From assembly GCA_017652345.1 (NCBI GenBank), contig JAGCBE010000040.1, positions 1-64,000 on the forward strand: DNA of 64,000 nt. The letters run 5' to 3'. The stretch's first letter is position 1, and each line of letters begins with the position of its first letter. The position numbers were made by a program, and so were the translations under genes. The notes under the pieces are model-generated. The model made no database searches. It was not told the origin of the DNA and saw only the letters and a list, made by a program, of their open reading frames with translations. Shown piece by piece: positions 7,995 through 15,881 of the stretch. Source of the stretch: Methanobrevibacter sp. (GTDB lineage: Archaea; Methanobacteriota; Methanobacteria; Methanobacteriales; Methanobacteriaceae).

Positions 7995-9548
7995 ATGGCT
8001 AATGTAATTCCGGGTACTAACATTCCTGTTCCGCAGCAACCGGTTGTAAATCAACAAGTACAACCTATGACTGCTAAAGATGGTCATGTAATGACCGAAG
8101 ACGAAATCAAGGCATATAAGGAACAATGGCAAAATAACCTTGCCGATTCCGATAAATTGATTGAAAATGCAGTAAAGTTGTTGCAGTTTGAACCTGCAGT
8201 GTTGACCTATTTCTCTTTGTGCGAATTGAAGCCAATTAAGGACCCACAGGTTACCATGCGTTTGAATTGCCGTGGTACTGGTTCCGCTGTCTATTTGGAA
8301 TATAATCCGATTTGGATGAATCGCATTAAGGAAGCATCTGTCCTTTCATATTGCATTTATTGTGAATGTTTGCGAATTGCTCTGCACCATCCTACTACTC
8401 GTAAATGCTATCCAATTGATTGTTTTAAGAAGGCATCTGACTACATTTGCTTTGACGAAAACCAGCGTGGTGTGTTGAATACCCATAAGCCGGAAGTTCT
8501 CGCATTGCTTGATACCTTCCCAACTAAGGCTAAATTCCACGAAGAAGCCAAGGGCTATAAGTTCCAGCAAGACGAAGACTGGTTCCTTGAAAAGGTGTTC
8601 ACTATTTTGAATGATATTAAGCAGAAGAGTGGACAGGGTCAGGGACAAGGTCAAGGTGGTGGTGGACAAGGCCAAGGCCAAGGTGGTGGCGGTGGCAAGG
8701 GTGGTAACCAGCAAGGTCAAGGCCAGGGACAAGGCCAGGGACAAGGAAATGGTCAAGGTAATCAGCAAGGCCAGGGTAATGGTCAGGGAAATAATGGAAA
8801 GGGTAATGGTAAGGGTAATGGAAATGATACCCAACAGGCTCTTGAAGAATATTTGGATTCTAGCGAACAGGCCGCCGAAAAGGCAACTGAAGGTTGGGAA
8901 GAAAATACTCTCGTAGACCAGGAAATTCAGGAAATCACCCACCATATTGCTGAAAATGGTTCTCGCTGGGGTAATGTTAGTGGTGGTTTGCTGCAGGCTA
9001 TTCTTGCTGCAAATACTCCGAAATTTGACCCTCGTACTGTTCTCCGTAGATTCAAGGCTAATACCGTTGATAAGTATACGGAAGATACTCGTATGCGTCC
9101 TGACCGCCGTAAGGGATTTGATGTTCCTGGTAAGCGTCACAAATTCCGTTCCCGTATTTTGATTGCAATTGACTGTTCTGGTTCTATGAGCGATGAAGAT
9201 GTGGAACGCGGTTGTGCCATTATCAATAAGTTCGTTAAGCATGCTGATGTATCTTATTGTTTCTGGGATGGTGTTTGCGGTCCGTTCACTCAGCAAAAGC
9301 AAAAGTCTACTGAATTCAAGTTGATTGGTCGTGGTTGTACCAACCCGGATTGTGTGTTGGATGCCATTAAGGAAAGAAAGGCTAAATTTGATGGTCTTGT
9401 GTTCATTACCGATAATGGTTTCTGCTGGGAACGTCCGGAACATATGGCTAACAAAATCTTCTTGATTCACACTGCTGATGCTTGTGAACCGCCTGAATGG
9501 ATAAAGTACATCTTGTCCTTCAAGCAACTCTTCAGCATTGAAGATTAA
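7995..9548 (+). CDS. VWA-domain protein (CobT/DUF2201-like), partner of the AAA+ ATPase
   Basis: 517 residues. The N-terminal ~190 residues resemble the metallopeptidase-like part of DUF2201 proteins (E-C-L-R-I-A-L-H-H near 130), but the zinc site looks degenerate. Residues ~210-275 are a Gly/Gln(/Asn/Lys) low-complexity linker. The C-terminal half is a von Willebrand A domain with an intact MIDAS, D-C-S-G-S-M-S, near residue 395, plus a late F-I-T-D-N. This is the classic partner of MoxR ATPases. It has its own promoter and is followed by a strong terminator. The linker repeats create a long open frame on the opposite strand that is not a gene. Confidence 0.85.
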   Translation: MANVIPGTNIPVPQQPVVNQQVQPMTAKDGHVMTEDEIKAYKEQWQNNLADSDKLIENAVKLLQFEPAVLTYFSLCELKPIKDPQVTMRLNCRGTGSAVYLEYNPIWMNRIKEASVLSYCIYCECLRIALHHPTTRKCYPIDCFKKASDYICFDENQRGVLNTHKPEVLALLDTFPTKAKFHEEAKGYKFQQDEDWFLEKVFTILNDIKQKSGQGQGQGQGGGGQGQGQGGGGGKGGNQQGQGQGQGQGQGNGQGNQQGQGNGQGNNGKGNGKGNGNDTQQALEEYLDSSEQAAEKATEGWEENTLVDQEIQEITHHIAENGSRWGNVSGGLLQAILAANTPKFDPRTVLRRFKANTVDKYTEDTRMRPDRRKGFDVPGKRHKFRSRILIAIDCSGSMSDEDVERGCAIINKFVKHADVSYCFWDGVCGPFTQQKQKSTEFKLIGRGCTNPDCVLDAIKERKAKFDGLVFITDNGFCWERPEHMANKIFLIHTADACEPPEWIKYILSFKQLFSIED

Positions 9549-9566
9549 TCTTTAACCCTCATTGGT

Positions 9567-9598
9567 GGGGAGGGCTAATAACCCTCCCCATTATTTTA
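9567..9598 (+). terminator. rho-independent terminator
   Basis: GGGGAGGG (9567-9574) pairs with CCCTCCCC (9582-9589) and is followed by ATTATTTT. The next gene starts only two bases beyond it. Confidence 0.85.
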
Positions 9599-9600
9599 CT

Positions 9601-10344
9601 ATGGACTATGATTATAATACTTGGGATAAAGAAAAACGAGCTGCACTTCAAGCATTGATTGATGTAGGCATATTAAAATCTATTGACCTAGATAAGGCTA
9701 AATGGTATGATTCCTATGAGTATATGGAAATGGCTAAATCAGGTAGCTTTGGCTCTGTAAAATGCTATATCTATGATACTTCTACTAAATTTGGTTCTAT
9801 GGCATTGCTCACTAAGGAAATGAAACATTTGTTGAATTATTACCACTTGTCTCATAATCCTTTCTCTATTACTGTAAATGTTTTAAAGACTGAAAGACCT
9901 GGTGATATTGTCTACAAATATTATTCAGCTAGATATGAAGTAGCTACTAAATATTCACAAGGTCCAAATCCAATCTATTCACCATATACCTATGATGTAA
10001 GAAGATTTGATAGAAGTGATGTTCATTTCAAATTTATTCCAACATTTTTTAAGAAAACAAGTGCTTATAAATTTTTCAAATCAGCAGAAGAATTACGAAA
10101 TGAAATTGATATTGACATAGCAAATTACAATAAGTTCATGAAAGCCGCAGATCCTTATTATAAGGATAGCGAATTGTTTGATTCTTTAATGAAACAAAAG
10201 AAAGAAAAACAAAACGAATACATTAAAATAAAATCTAAGTATCAGACTGAAATCAATTCAATTCAAAATCAAATGAATGAATTAGAGGAAAAGATGAAAA
10301 CTGAATTTGAAAAGAAACTATCAATATCGGAGGACTTTGAATAA
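9601..10344 (+). CDS. unknown protein with DF tail
   Basis: 247 residues from the ATG at 9601. An in-frame TTG at 9562 would lie upstream of the terminator hairpin and is rejected. N-terminal ~150 residues are aromatic-rich and unrecognised; the last ~90 form a coiled coil ending I-S-E-D-F-E. No ribosome site is visible and the ATG is right behind the terminator, so expression may need read-through. The stop overlaps the next start (TAATG). Function unknown. Confidence 0.6.
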   Translation: MDYDYNTWDKEKRAALQALIDVGILKSIDLDKAKWYDSYEYMEMAKSGSFGSVKCYIYDTSTKFGSMALLTKEMKHLLNYYHLSHNPFSITVNVLKTERPGDIVYKYYSARYEVATKYSQGPNPIYSPYTYDVRRFDRSDVHFKFIPTFFKKTSAYKFFKSAEELRNEIDIDIANYNKFMKAADPYYKDSELFDSLMKQKKEKQNEYIKIKSKYQTEINSIQNQMNELEEKMKTEFEKKLSISEDFE

Positions 10345-11036
10345 TGCCAGCAGAATGGGTAGCTCTAGAAGCACAAACTAAATTCTTTAGATTGCCAGAC
10401 AATCGCAATTATAATATACAAGATCTAAAAATCCGTCTAAATAAAGCAACATTGATTTATAAGGATGAACTAGAAAAAGCTTTAGTAAATCAATTCGGTG
10501 AAAAATTCAAATTTAAAAAATCATATCACGATTATATCATTAATTGTAAAGATGTTTTTGATGGTTTAGACCTAGAAATCATACAAAATTTCTCATGGAA
10601 CTATCTTTTAACGATTAATAGCATGGATGAAGACTATTATGGTTTCATGGGATTAGTCATACCAAAAGAAGAATTTAATCCAGATGATGTAACTCATTTT
10701 AGACTTAGTACTGAACAAGAAAAATATGTTAAGGTCTATCCTAACATTAAAGTAAATTCAATTAAATTTACTCCAGAATATCATTGTAAGTTTAAATTAG
10801 ACATTGAATATAATAGAATATTGGATGTAACTGGTGTTTCATCAACATTGCCTACCATTCTACGAATACAGAAAGTAAATGATACTGCTGTTAAGCGTCT
10901 TGAAAAGGCATTGAATATAATGAATTGTATTCTAGAAGCTTATAAAGAACCATATATCAAATGGAAAAATAACATTATAGCATATCAAAAGCTGGAAGAA
11001 TCACTGGATAAGAAATTCAAAATTCTGGTGGAGTAA
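10344..11036 (+). CDS. unknown protein, paired with the preceding gene
   Basis: 230 residues. Central beta-like part and a C-terminal helix (A-V-K-R-L-E-K-A-L-N, then K-L-E-E-S-L-D-K-K-F). No recognised domain. Translational coupling to the previous gene through TAATG. Terminated by the hairpin at 11071. Confidence 0.6.
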   Translation: MPAEWVALEAQTKFFRLPDNRNYNIQDLKIRLNKATLIYKDELEKALVNQFGEKFKFKKSYHDYIINCKDVFDGLDLEIIQNFSWNYLLTINSMDEDYYGFMGLVIPKEEFNPDDVTHFRLSTEQEKYVKVYPNIKVNSIKFTPEYHCKFKLDIEYNRILDVTGVSSTLPTILRIQKVNDTAVKRLEKALNIMNCILEAYKEPYIKWKNNIIAYQKLEESLDKKFKILVE

Positions 11037-11052
11037 AACAGTTATATATACT

Positions 11053-11065
11053 ATACCGTAACTTA
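11053..11065 (+). repeat. 13-bp direct repeat, left copy
   Basis: ATACCGTAACTTA, identical to 12062-12074. The two copies bracket a ~1 kb stretch with no intact gene, so they may be target-site duplications, recombination sites or a shared regulatory box. Confidence 0.6.
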
Positions 11066-11070
11066 GAAAT

Positions 11071-11117
11071 GGTCGCTTGAGGTTCTGTCTGCTTGTTTTC
11101 CTCTTGCGACCTTTTTT
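11071..11117 (+). terminator. rho-independent terminator
   Basis: GGTCGC (11071-11076) pairs with GCGACC (11106-11111). The stem is extended inwards by GAGG/CCTC and followed by TTTTTT. Confidence 0.8.
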
Positions 11118-12061
11118 ATACAGTCTCAAAGTCATTTATATAAAAGTTATTAACTACATGCATAGTAATTCTTTTTAATACATCAACTGACTGAACATTA
11201 TGAGCGAAGCGAATAATGTGAAGGAAGTTATCAGCTTGCTGATTACTTTATAAAAACATAGTATTCCATTAATTTTTTGAAGGTAGTTAATAGATTTTTC
11301 ATAGTTTCTATAAGGATGAATTAAATGTTTGTTGCTTCGCAACAAACAACAAAGTTCAAAAAAGCAAGCTTTTTTTCTCTTTGTTGGAATTTTATTAAAA
11401 GTGGGAAGCAAGCTTCAAATTTATATGATTTGTGCCTACGAGATATTAATCTTATAAAAACACCTAGAAGATAGATGTTTATACAAAACTAAAAGATGAT
11501 TTACGAATATCTTATGATGACGGTTGCCTTGTACACCAGCTACATATATTCAACATCGCAGCGCTTTCAAGTGGGATTATTGCGAGTAATCCCTCGTATG
11601 ATTTGATTTTCAAGGGTTATTTCATATTCTGATATACAAAATTTAGCCCGATTAGAATGACCTAGCATTATTCTGGTCAGCCAATTGATTCTAACTTTTA
11701 ACCAATTACATACTATAACGAAGCCATAATCTTTCATCTAAAAGAACATCGGACCACAATTATAATACCCCTGTTCGGAGAGTCGGTATTCCCTTATCAT
11801 AATTGGTTCAATCCTAATTGAATAGGAAAATGTAGAAGAGCGAACAAATCACTAACAAACTCTTTTGATTCTACACCGCGATATTTGGTTGTTACAGCGC
11901 CACATGCCCTACATTGAATTGTAGTGTGCCTTCTTTACCTGAACTCCATCAGGGTTTATCTGCTTTTTACAACATTCCCAATAATTAGTGTCATAAACAT
12001 TAAGATTACTCCCATGAATCTTTCTAGACATGGATTATATGACTTAAACTAATTACAGTAA
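11118..12061. other. ~950-base gene-free, hairpin-rich stretch
   Basis: No intact reading frame on either strand. Many perfect short hairpins: a 9-bp stem at 11327-11347, an A-run/T-run palindrome near 11357-11375 that could stop transcription both ways, GGGATTA/TAATCCC near 11574-11594, AATACC/GGTATT near 11766-11792, and CTACA/TGTAG near 11911-11926. On the minus strand a short frame from 12031 reads N-Y-W-E-C-C-K-K, and after a shift T-I-Q-C-R-A-C-G, like a broken zinc-ribbon gene. The stretch is either a decayed gene, a structured RNA (strand unsure) or both. Confidence 0.4.
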
Positions 12062-12062
12062 A
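12034..12062 (-). promoter_or_regulatory. possible leftward promoter
   Basis: On the minus strand TTTACT, 17-base spacer, TATAAT. It would drive transcription leftwards into the gene-free stretch. Weak -35 box. Confidence 0.4.
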
Positions 12063-12074
12063 TACCGTAACTTA
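12062..12074 (+). repeat. 13-bp direct repeat, right copy
   Basis: ATACCGTAACTTA, identical to 11053-11065. Confidence 0.6.
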
Positions 12075-12077
12075 ATG

Positions 12078-12764
12078 TCAGTTTTCCTTTTTATAGAGTG
12101 TTACTTTACTTATTTTTGTATTTTTATATTGGATGTAGTCTTTTTCAGCTGCTTTTAATAATTCTTGTCTCTCTTTCGCCTTCTTTTCTATATAATCAAT
12201 CTGACGATTTAACTTTTCCCTTTTTGTTTCAACTATCTCGAAACATGGTAAATTATCGTCAGGTATGTACTTGAAACCTTGAATGTGTGTTATAGGCTCA
12301 GATTTGGACTTATGTTTTGTAATTATAGCTTGTCTTTTTATCTTTAAAATGTTTTTAATCTTTTTATATTCTATTTCTAAATTTTTTAATCTAACTTCAT
12401 ATAATGCTTTCTTCATTTGAGGATCTTTATTATACTGCATCAATCTATTCTGTTCAAATTCTATTGTTCGTGACAATGAATATTCCTTTATAGATAATGC
12501 CTTCAAATACAAATCATCATTTGACTTATATAACTTTTCATCTACATCTTTAGAATCAATGTACTTAACCCCGTTTTTACTAACACGGGGCAGTATACCT
12601 AATTCTTTTGCATAATGTAAGACTGTTATATAATCTAGCATGATATTTTCATTGTATATATAATTTTTCTTATTCTGATAGTGTTTTTTCATTTGATTCC
12701 AGTACTTGCAAGTACTGCCCAGTCCTGCGTTATTCTGTCCATTTGATTCATTCATATTAACCAT
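12078..12764 (-). CDS. unknown coiled-coil protein
   Basis: 228 residues from the ATG at 12764; an ATG five codons upstream sits next to a TATAAT box and is less likely. Residues ~45-75 (Y-A-K-E-L-G-I-L-P-R-V...V-K-Y-I-D) could be a small winged-helix or helix-turn-helix. The rest is Lys/Glu-rich coiled coil. It is an isolated minus-strand gene beside the 13-bp repeat, which suggests a separately acquired or regulatory gene. No family recognised. Confidence 0.55.
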   Translation of the reverse strand: MVNMNESNGQNNAGLGSTCKYWNQMKKHYQNKKNYIYNENIMLDYITVLHYAKELGILPRVSKNGVKYIDSKDVDEKLYKSNDDLYLKALSIKEYSLSRTIEFEQNRLMQYNKDPQMKKALYEVRLKNLEIEYKKIKNILKIKRQAIITKHKSKSEPITHIQGFKYIPDDNLPCFEIVETKREKLNRQIDYIEKKAKERQELLKAAEKDYIQYKNTKISKVTLYKKEN

Positions 12765-12893
12765 ATGCTTGTAATACATTATAACACAAGTGCTTCGCAG
12801 TACTTGCCAGGGTAATTATACATTTGATACCAAATATAGTAAAATTTTATATACTATAAGTTTATTATAAATTTTGTTCATGGAAAAACTTTA

Positions 12894-12922
12894 TTGACAG
12901 ATTGTCAGAAATTTGCTATATT
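12894..12922 (+). promoter_or_regulatory. sigma-70-type promoter, leaderless
   Basis: TTGACA (12894-12899), 17-base spacer, TATATT (12917-12922). The start point is expected at about 12929, the A of the ATG. Confidence 0.75.
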
Positions 12923-12928
12923 TGTAAT

Positions 12929-13273
12929 ATGATTGATTGGAATAATATTATAAAGTTTTATGAGAGTAAACCTGATGTAGATATTTACTCAAGTGACCCT
13001 ATTGACCCTAATTACTATTCAGTATCATGGGGTAGAAGATGGACTTTATGTGTACTCTATAAAGATAAAATAATTGTAGGCGAAATTGGATTTTATATTG
13101 ATTGTGATGGTGATATTGAAGCCGACTACAATAAATCTGAAAGATTTGAATTGGCAGATTGTGATACAGAATTATATGATAAGTTAAATTGGTTCTATGA
13201 AAAAACCAAACTTAACTATAAAAACTTCAAAATTGAACAAAAGTTAAATGAAATTAATAAAGAATTTAAGTAA
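12929..13273 (+). CDS. small protein, DF-tail family variant (EF)
   Basis: 114 residues from the ATG at 12929. An in-frame TTG at 12902 lies inside the promoter and is rejected. It has the usual small-protein layout with a C-terminal helix ending E-I-N-K-E-F-K, so the motif is EF rather than DF. Leaderless by promoter geometry. Function unknown. Confidence 0.65.
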   Translation: MIDWNNIIKFYESKPDVDIYSSDPIDPNYYSVSWGRRWTLCVLYKDKIIVGEIGFYIDCDGDIEADYNKSERFELADCDTELYDKLNWFYEKTKLNYKNFKIEQKLNEINKEFK

Positions 13274-13296
13274 ATTTTAATTTACTTTCTATTATA

Positions 13297-13324
13297 TTGA
13301 CAAGATTCTGTCAATTTCTATATT
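13297..13324 (+). promoter_or_regulatory. sigma-70-type promoter
   Basis: TTGACA (13297-13302), 16-base spacer, TATATT (13319-13324), upstream of the gene at 13356, which has an aaaagg-type ribosome site. Confidence 0.75.
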
Positions 13325-13355
13325 GATTGAACATTTTTAATTAAAAGGATAACAA

Positions 13356-13760
13356 ATGAAAACCTATACCCTGCAGGAATTGCTTAATATGCTTAGTGGA
13401 TTAGCCGAAATTCAGCCAACTACACGCCGTCCGGCTCCACCATCTCCACCTCCACAGAATGACCTCGGTTCAATTTATGATGCAGATAGTTTGAAACAGG
13501 CTATTGAATTGGCAGAAAATGAACAGAAGGATGCTGATGCCGAATATAATCGTGCAAAGAATCAACGATTGGCACAGATTCAGAATCTCCGTAGCCGTCT
13601 AGAAAAAGAACAAACAAAGACTAAAATGGTTCGTAAAGGCTCTGATGTAGCCATTACGATGACTCATGATAGTGCTGTTAGTTTGCTTGAACAATTGACG
13701 AATCTATTGAATGGTTCTAACAGCGAATTTATTACTGTAAACCTTAGCAATGTGCGATAA
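13356..13760 (+). CDS. unknown coiled-coil protein
   Basis: 134 residues. N-terminal helix L-Q-E-L-L-N-M-L-S-G-L, a Pro-rich linker (residues ~22-36), then a coiled coil around residues 45-90 and a C-terminal ~40-residue globular part. Own promoter and own terminator, so it is a single-gene unit. No family recognised. Confidence 0.6.
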   Translation: MKTYTLQELLNMLSGLAEIQPTTRRPAPPSPPPQNDLGSIYDADSLKQAIELAENEQKDADAEYNRAKNQRLAQIQNLRSRLEKEQTKTKMVRKGSDVAITMTHDSAVSLLEQLTNLLNGSNSEFITVNLSNVR

Positions 13761-13765
13761 AGTTC

Positions 13766-13794
13766 TACCCTAAACTTTTTGTGAGTTTAGGGTA
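13766..13794 (+). terminator. rho-independent terminator-like hairpin
   Basis: TACCCTAAACT (13766-13776) pairs with AGTTTAGGGTA (13784-13794). The following T-run is short. Confidence 0.7.
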
Positions 13795-13844
13795 TTTACA
13801 GTATATTACAAAAAATATATATTTTATGAAAAACTAGGAGATAT

Positions 13845-14441
13845 ATGAATAATACTACAAAAATGTGTTCAAGAGAATTATTGGCTTCTACCATTCTAAA
13901 TATGGTTAATGATGGTAAAGCTGTATCAGTAACAGATGGTGTCTGGAAACTCTCCGGCGTAGATACAGGTGAAGGTTCTAAGGACTATCTAGTAAAGGTT
14001 ACAAAGAAACTTGGTAAATCCGGTAAATATTTCAATAAGCGTGAGTTATACCGAATGGATGGTGAAACCGAACGCATGATTGAACTGGGTGAATATAAGA
14101 AGAAATATCTCTATCCTATTATTAAAAACCTTGTCAATCCACCACAGCCCCGCAAACGTCAATTGGAAATGCCTAATTCAATTGAAGAAGTTCTAAAGAT
14201 TCGTGATGAAGTTAAACAGAACTTTGATAAATTCTATATTGATGAAAAGGGTTCTCTCCATGGTATGACTCATCTTGGTCAGATGGAAATTACTGCAGGC
14301 TTTGTGAAAAATATGAAAAATAATCACAAGCGTAACTTTGGTAGGAAGATGTTTATCAATGGTGTCCTGACTCATGAAGGTGCTCTTCTTGATGTTCCTG
14401 TTGATACCTATAAGCGTATTCAAGCCAAGAAGTCAAAGTAG
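13845..14441 (+). CDS. unknown basic protein
   Basis: 198 residues, Lys/Arg-rich and so possibly nucleic-acid binding. It has an N-terminal helical part, then a segment with F-Y-I-D-E-K-G-S-L-H-G-M-T, and a C-terminal F-G-R-K-M-F-I-N-G. Strong taggag ribosome site. Followed by a terminator. No known family. Confidence 0.6.
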   Translation: MNNTTKMCSRELLASTILNMVNDGKAVSVTDGVWKLSGVDTGEGSKDYLVKVTKKLGKSGKYFNKRELYRMDGETERMIELGEYKKKYLYPIIKNLVNPPQPRKRQLEMPNSIEEVLKIRDEVKQNFDKFYIDEKGSLHGMTHLGQMEITAGFVKNMKNNHKRNFGRKMFINGVLTHEGALLDVPVDTYKRIQAKKSK

Positions 14442-14464
14442 AACTTAACATTTGTTACCTCCCT

Positions 14465-14501
14465 GAAATGGATGACTGTAATGGTCATCCATTTCTTTTT
14501 T
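14465..14501 (+). terminator. rho-independent terminator
   Basis: GAAATGGATGAC (14465-14476) pairs with GTCATCCATTTC (14484-14495), then TTTTTT. Confidence 0.9.
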
Positions 14502-14528
14502 GTAAACATTATTTTACTATTTTACCTA

Positions 14529-14557
14529 TTGACAACTATAATATCTTTTAATATATT
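14529..14557 (+). promoter_or_regulatory. sigma-70-type promoter for RNA unit
   Basis: TTGACA (14529-14534), 17-base spacer, TATATT (14552-14557). No protein gene follows for 850 bases, so it should drive the structured RNA and tRNA. Confidence 0.8.
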
Positions 14558-14563
14558 TGTTCA

Positions 14564-15120
14564 CATAATAAAACAACTATGATTGTTTTGGTAGTTTGAA
14601 AATTTGACGAGAGATGAGCGTGAATAGTAGTTTAATCCTAGAACGCCACCGGAATCTGAATGGTGTAAACAACCTTTACAGCGCTTGGAAGATAACACGC
14701 CGGAGGAAATATTGGTAAAATCCAATCTATTGTGCCTTTTTGTTTATATGGCTGGGTTAATAATATGACTGGTTGTCATAATCATTTGACAATAAAAACT
14801 TAGGTAATAAAGCCTATGGTCTAAAATAACTTCATATCATATAAATAAATAATTCAACGAAAGGATATGATGACTTCAATGTTAAATTCCAGTTGGTTAT
14901 TTTAAAATTATTCTTATAACATAATACAACCGGTTTCATTGAAACCAAATAACCGTAAAATTGCAAGGCATGGAGCTAATTGATAAGTAGTTCGGTGGTT
15001 CAAATCCACCCCTGGTACAATGGCTTGATGATTGTTATGGATGTTCGTTGAACTGGAATGTTATGTGTGATTATAGCCTAGGACAATATGATTTACTATA
15101 ACATTCCTTTAACCCTTTTT
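14564..15120 (+). ncRNA. candidate large structured RNA (~550 nt)
   Basis: No gene, but a promoter at its 5' side and many helices. An 8-bp long-range stem GGTTATTT (14895-14902)/AAATAACC (14947-14954) encloses GGTTTC/GAAACC (14932-14946). There are also TGTAAA/TTTACA and ATTGG/CCAAT hairpins, TCATATC/GATATGA, and a perfect tRNA T-arm-like hairpin GGTGG-TTCAAAT-CCACC (14994-15010). It ends with a 10-bp hairpin and T-run. A tRNA follows at once. Size and tRNA proximity recall giant phage RNAs such as GOLLD or ROOL; a tmRNA-like molecule was considered but no acceptor stem or tag was found. Class unknown. Confidence 0.55.
15055..15120 (+). terminator. 3' hairpin of the structured RNA
   Basis: GGAATGTTAT (15055-15064) pairs with ATAACATTCC (15098-15107), followed by TTTAACCCTTTTT. 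Terminator or processing structure just before the tRNA. Confidence 0.65.
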
Positions 15121-15126
15121 ACTTAT

Positions 15127-15199
15127 CGCGGGGTAGAGCAGTTGGTAGTTCGCCAGGCCCATAACCTGGAAGTCACCGGTTCAAGTCCGGTCCCCGCTA
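15127..15199 (+). tRNA. initiator-like tRNA-Met (CAU)
   Basis: Clover-leaf: acceptor CGCGGGG with CCCCGC, leaving position 1 (C) opposite U72, i.e. unpaired as in bacterial initiator tRNA. D-stem GAGC/GTTC carries the initiator-type A11-U24 pair. Anticodon stem CCAGG/CCTGG, anticodon CAU at 15160-15162, T-arm ACCGG-TTCAAGT-CCGGT. No encoded CCA. The acceptor and D-arm are close to E. coli tRNA-fMet. Odd points: position 33 is C, not the universal U, and the three initiator G:C pairs are only partly kept. The phage nucleotidyltransferase at 22163 could add CCA. Confidence 0.85.
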
Positions 15200-15205
15200 T
15201 CTTTT

Positions 15206-15301
15206 CTTATAGCACATGAAGCGAGTGTTATAAGAGCGGATATTAGTAGTAAAATATTAATATCCGAAAAATTGTTGTTACCTCCGAGGTCATTTGACCT
15301 C
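15206..15301 (+). other. chain of three perfect hairpins after the tRNA
   Basis: CTTATAGCAC/GTGTTATAAG (15206-15234), CGGATATTA/TAATATCCG (15237-15266) and GAGGTCA/TGACCTC (15286-15301) follow the tRNA in a row, with no gene. Likely part of the tRNA transcript or a further small RNA; function unknown. Confidence 0.5.
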
Positions 15302-15333
15302 AACCGGTTAGTACCCCACTAACCGGTTTTTTG
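15302..15333 (+). terminator. rho-independent terminator of the tRNA unit
   Basis: AACCGGTTAG (15302-15311) pairs with CTAACCGGTT (15319-15328), then TTTT. Confidence 0.9.
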
Positions 15334-15346
15334 TTTATATTACCTA

Positions 15347-15375
15347 TTGACATATCAATTGCTCTTTATTATATT
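15347..15375 (+). promoter_or_regulatory. sigma-70-type promoter
   Basis: TTGACA (15347-15352), 17-base spacer, TATATT (15370-15375), 30 bases before the gene at 15405, which has a taaggat ribosome site. Confidence 0.8.
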
Positions 15376-15404
15376 TCCACCAAAACATATAAGGATTATT
15401 TAAA

Positions 15405-15878
15405 ATGAATACATTTAATACTAAAGTTAATGAACTTATCCCCATTATCAAAAACCACCTAGAACATTATAATGTCTCCCTAGAACAAGTTGATTCATAT
15501 AAAACTAATCTAGCCGAATATAATAAACAATTTGATGAACTTAATAAGTTAATTAAAACTGAAAAAGCTAGACTCCGCCTAGAATCTAAAGTTAAATCTA
15601 AAGAAGATATCCGTATTCATATCGTTCAACTACTAAAACAAAAGCATATTCTCCGTAATAAACTCTTTATTAATTATGCTACTATTAAAGCTGTTGACTC
15701 CATTCAATCCGATATTAATAAAGGTCTTTACTCCCTACCTGTTAATCAATCGTTAATTATTACTCCTGATAATGCCTATGATATTATGAAACATTGTATC
15801 ATGGCTCTAAAGTCTGGTACCTCTTCTGTATATACTTATAAAGTATTTGCCGATGGTAATCAAGCTAAGGTAATGTAA
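15405..15878 (+). CDS. unknown coiled-coil protein
   Basis: 157 residues. Residues ~10-85 form a Lys/Leu/Glu helical coiled coil, and the C-terminal ~50 contain S-L-I-I-T-P-D-N-A-Y-D-I-M-K. Leucine codons are CTA/CTC/CTT, unlike the TTA/TTG genes from 16.8 kb on. Precedes a DF-tail gene by three bases, so they form a two-gene operon. Function unknown. Confidence 0.6.
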   Translation: MNTFNTKVNELIPIIKNHLEHYNVSLEQVDSYKTNLAEYNKQFDELNKLIKTEKARLRLESKVKSKEDIRIHIVQLLKQKHILRNKLFINYATIKAVDSIQSDINKGLYSLPVNQSLIITPDNAYDIMKHCIMALKSGTSSVYTYKVFADGNQAKVM

Positions 15879-15881
15879 CTT

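Noticed and set aside
8346..9527. 393-codon open frame on the minus strand over the VWA gene
   Set aside because: It is a by-product of the Gly/Gln repeat and regular codon use of the VWA gene; it has no ribosome site, no known motif and very odd composition.
9562..9600. TTG start 39 bases upstream of the 9601 gene
   Set aside because: It would include the terminator hairpin in the coding region; the ATG at 9601 lies just after it.
11780..12031. Minus-strand zinc-ribbon gene starting at 12031
   Set aside because: The frame stops after about 40 codons and needs a shift without a CGG to reach the Cys motif; treated as decayed sequence within the gene-free region.
14946..15018. A second tRNA around the T-arm-like hairpin
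   Set aside because: The T-arm is perfect, but no 7-bp acceptor (complement of CCTGGTA), D-arm or anticodon stem is present at the proper distance.
14564..15120. tmRNA
   Set aside because: A TTTGACGAG segment recalls the tmRNA 5' end, but no acceptor pairing and no tag reading frame ending in A-L-A-A or similar were found.
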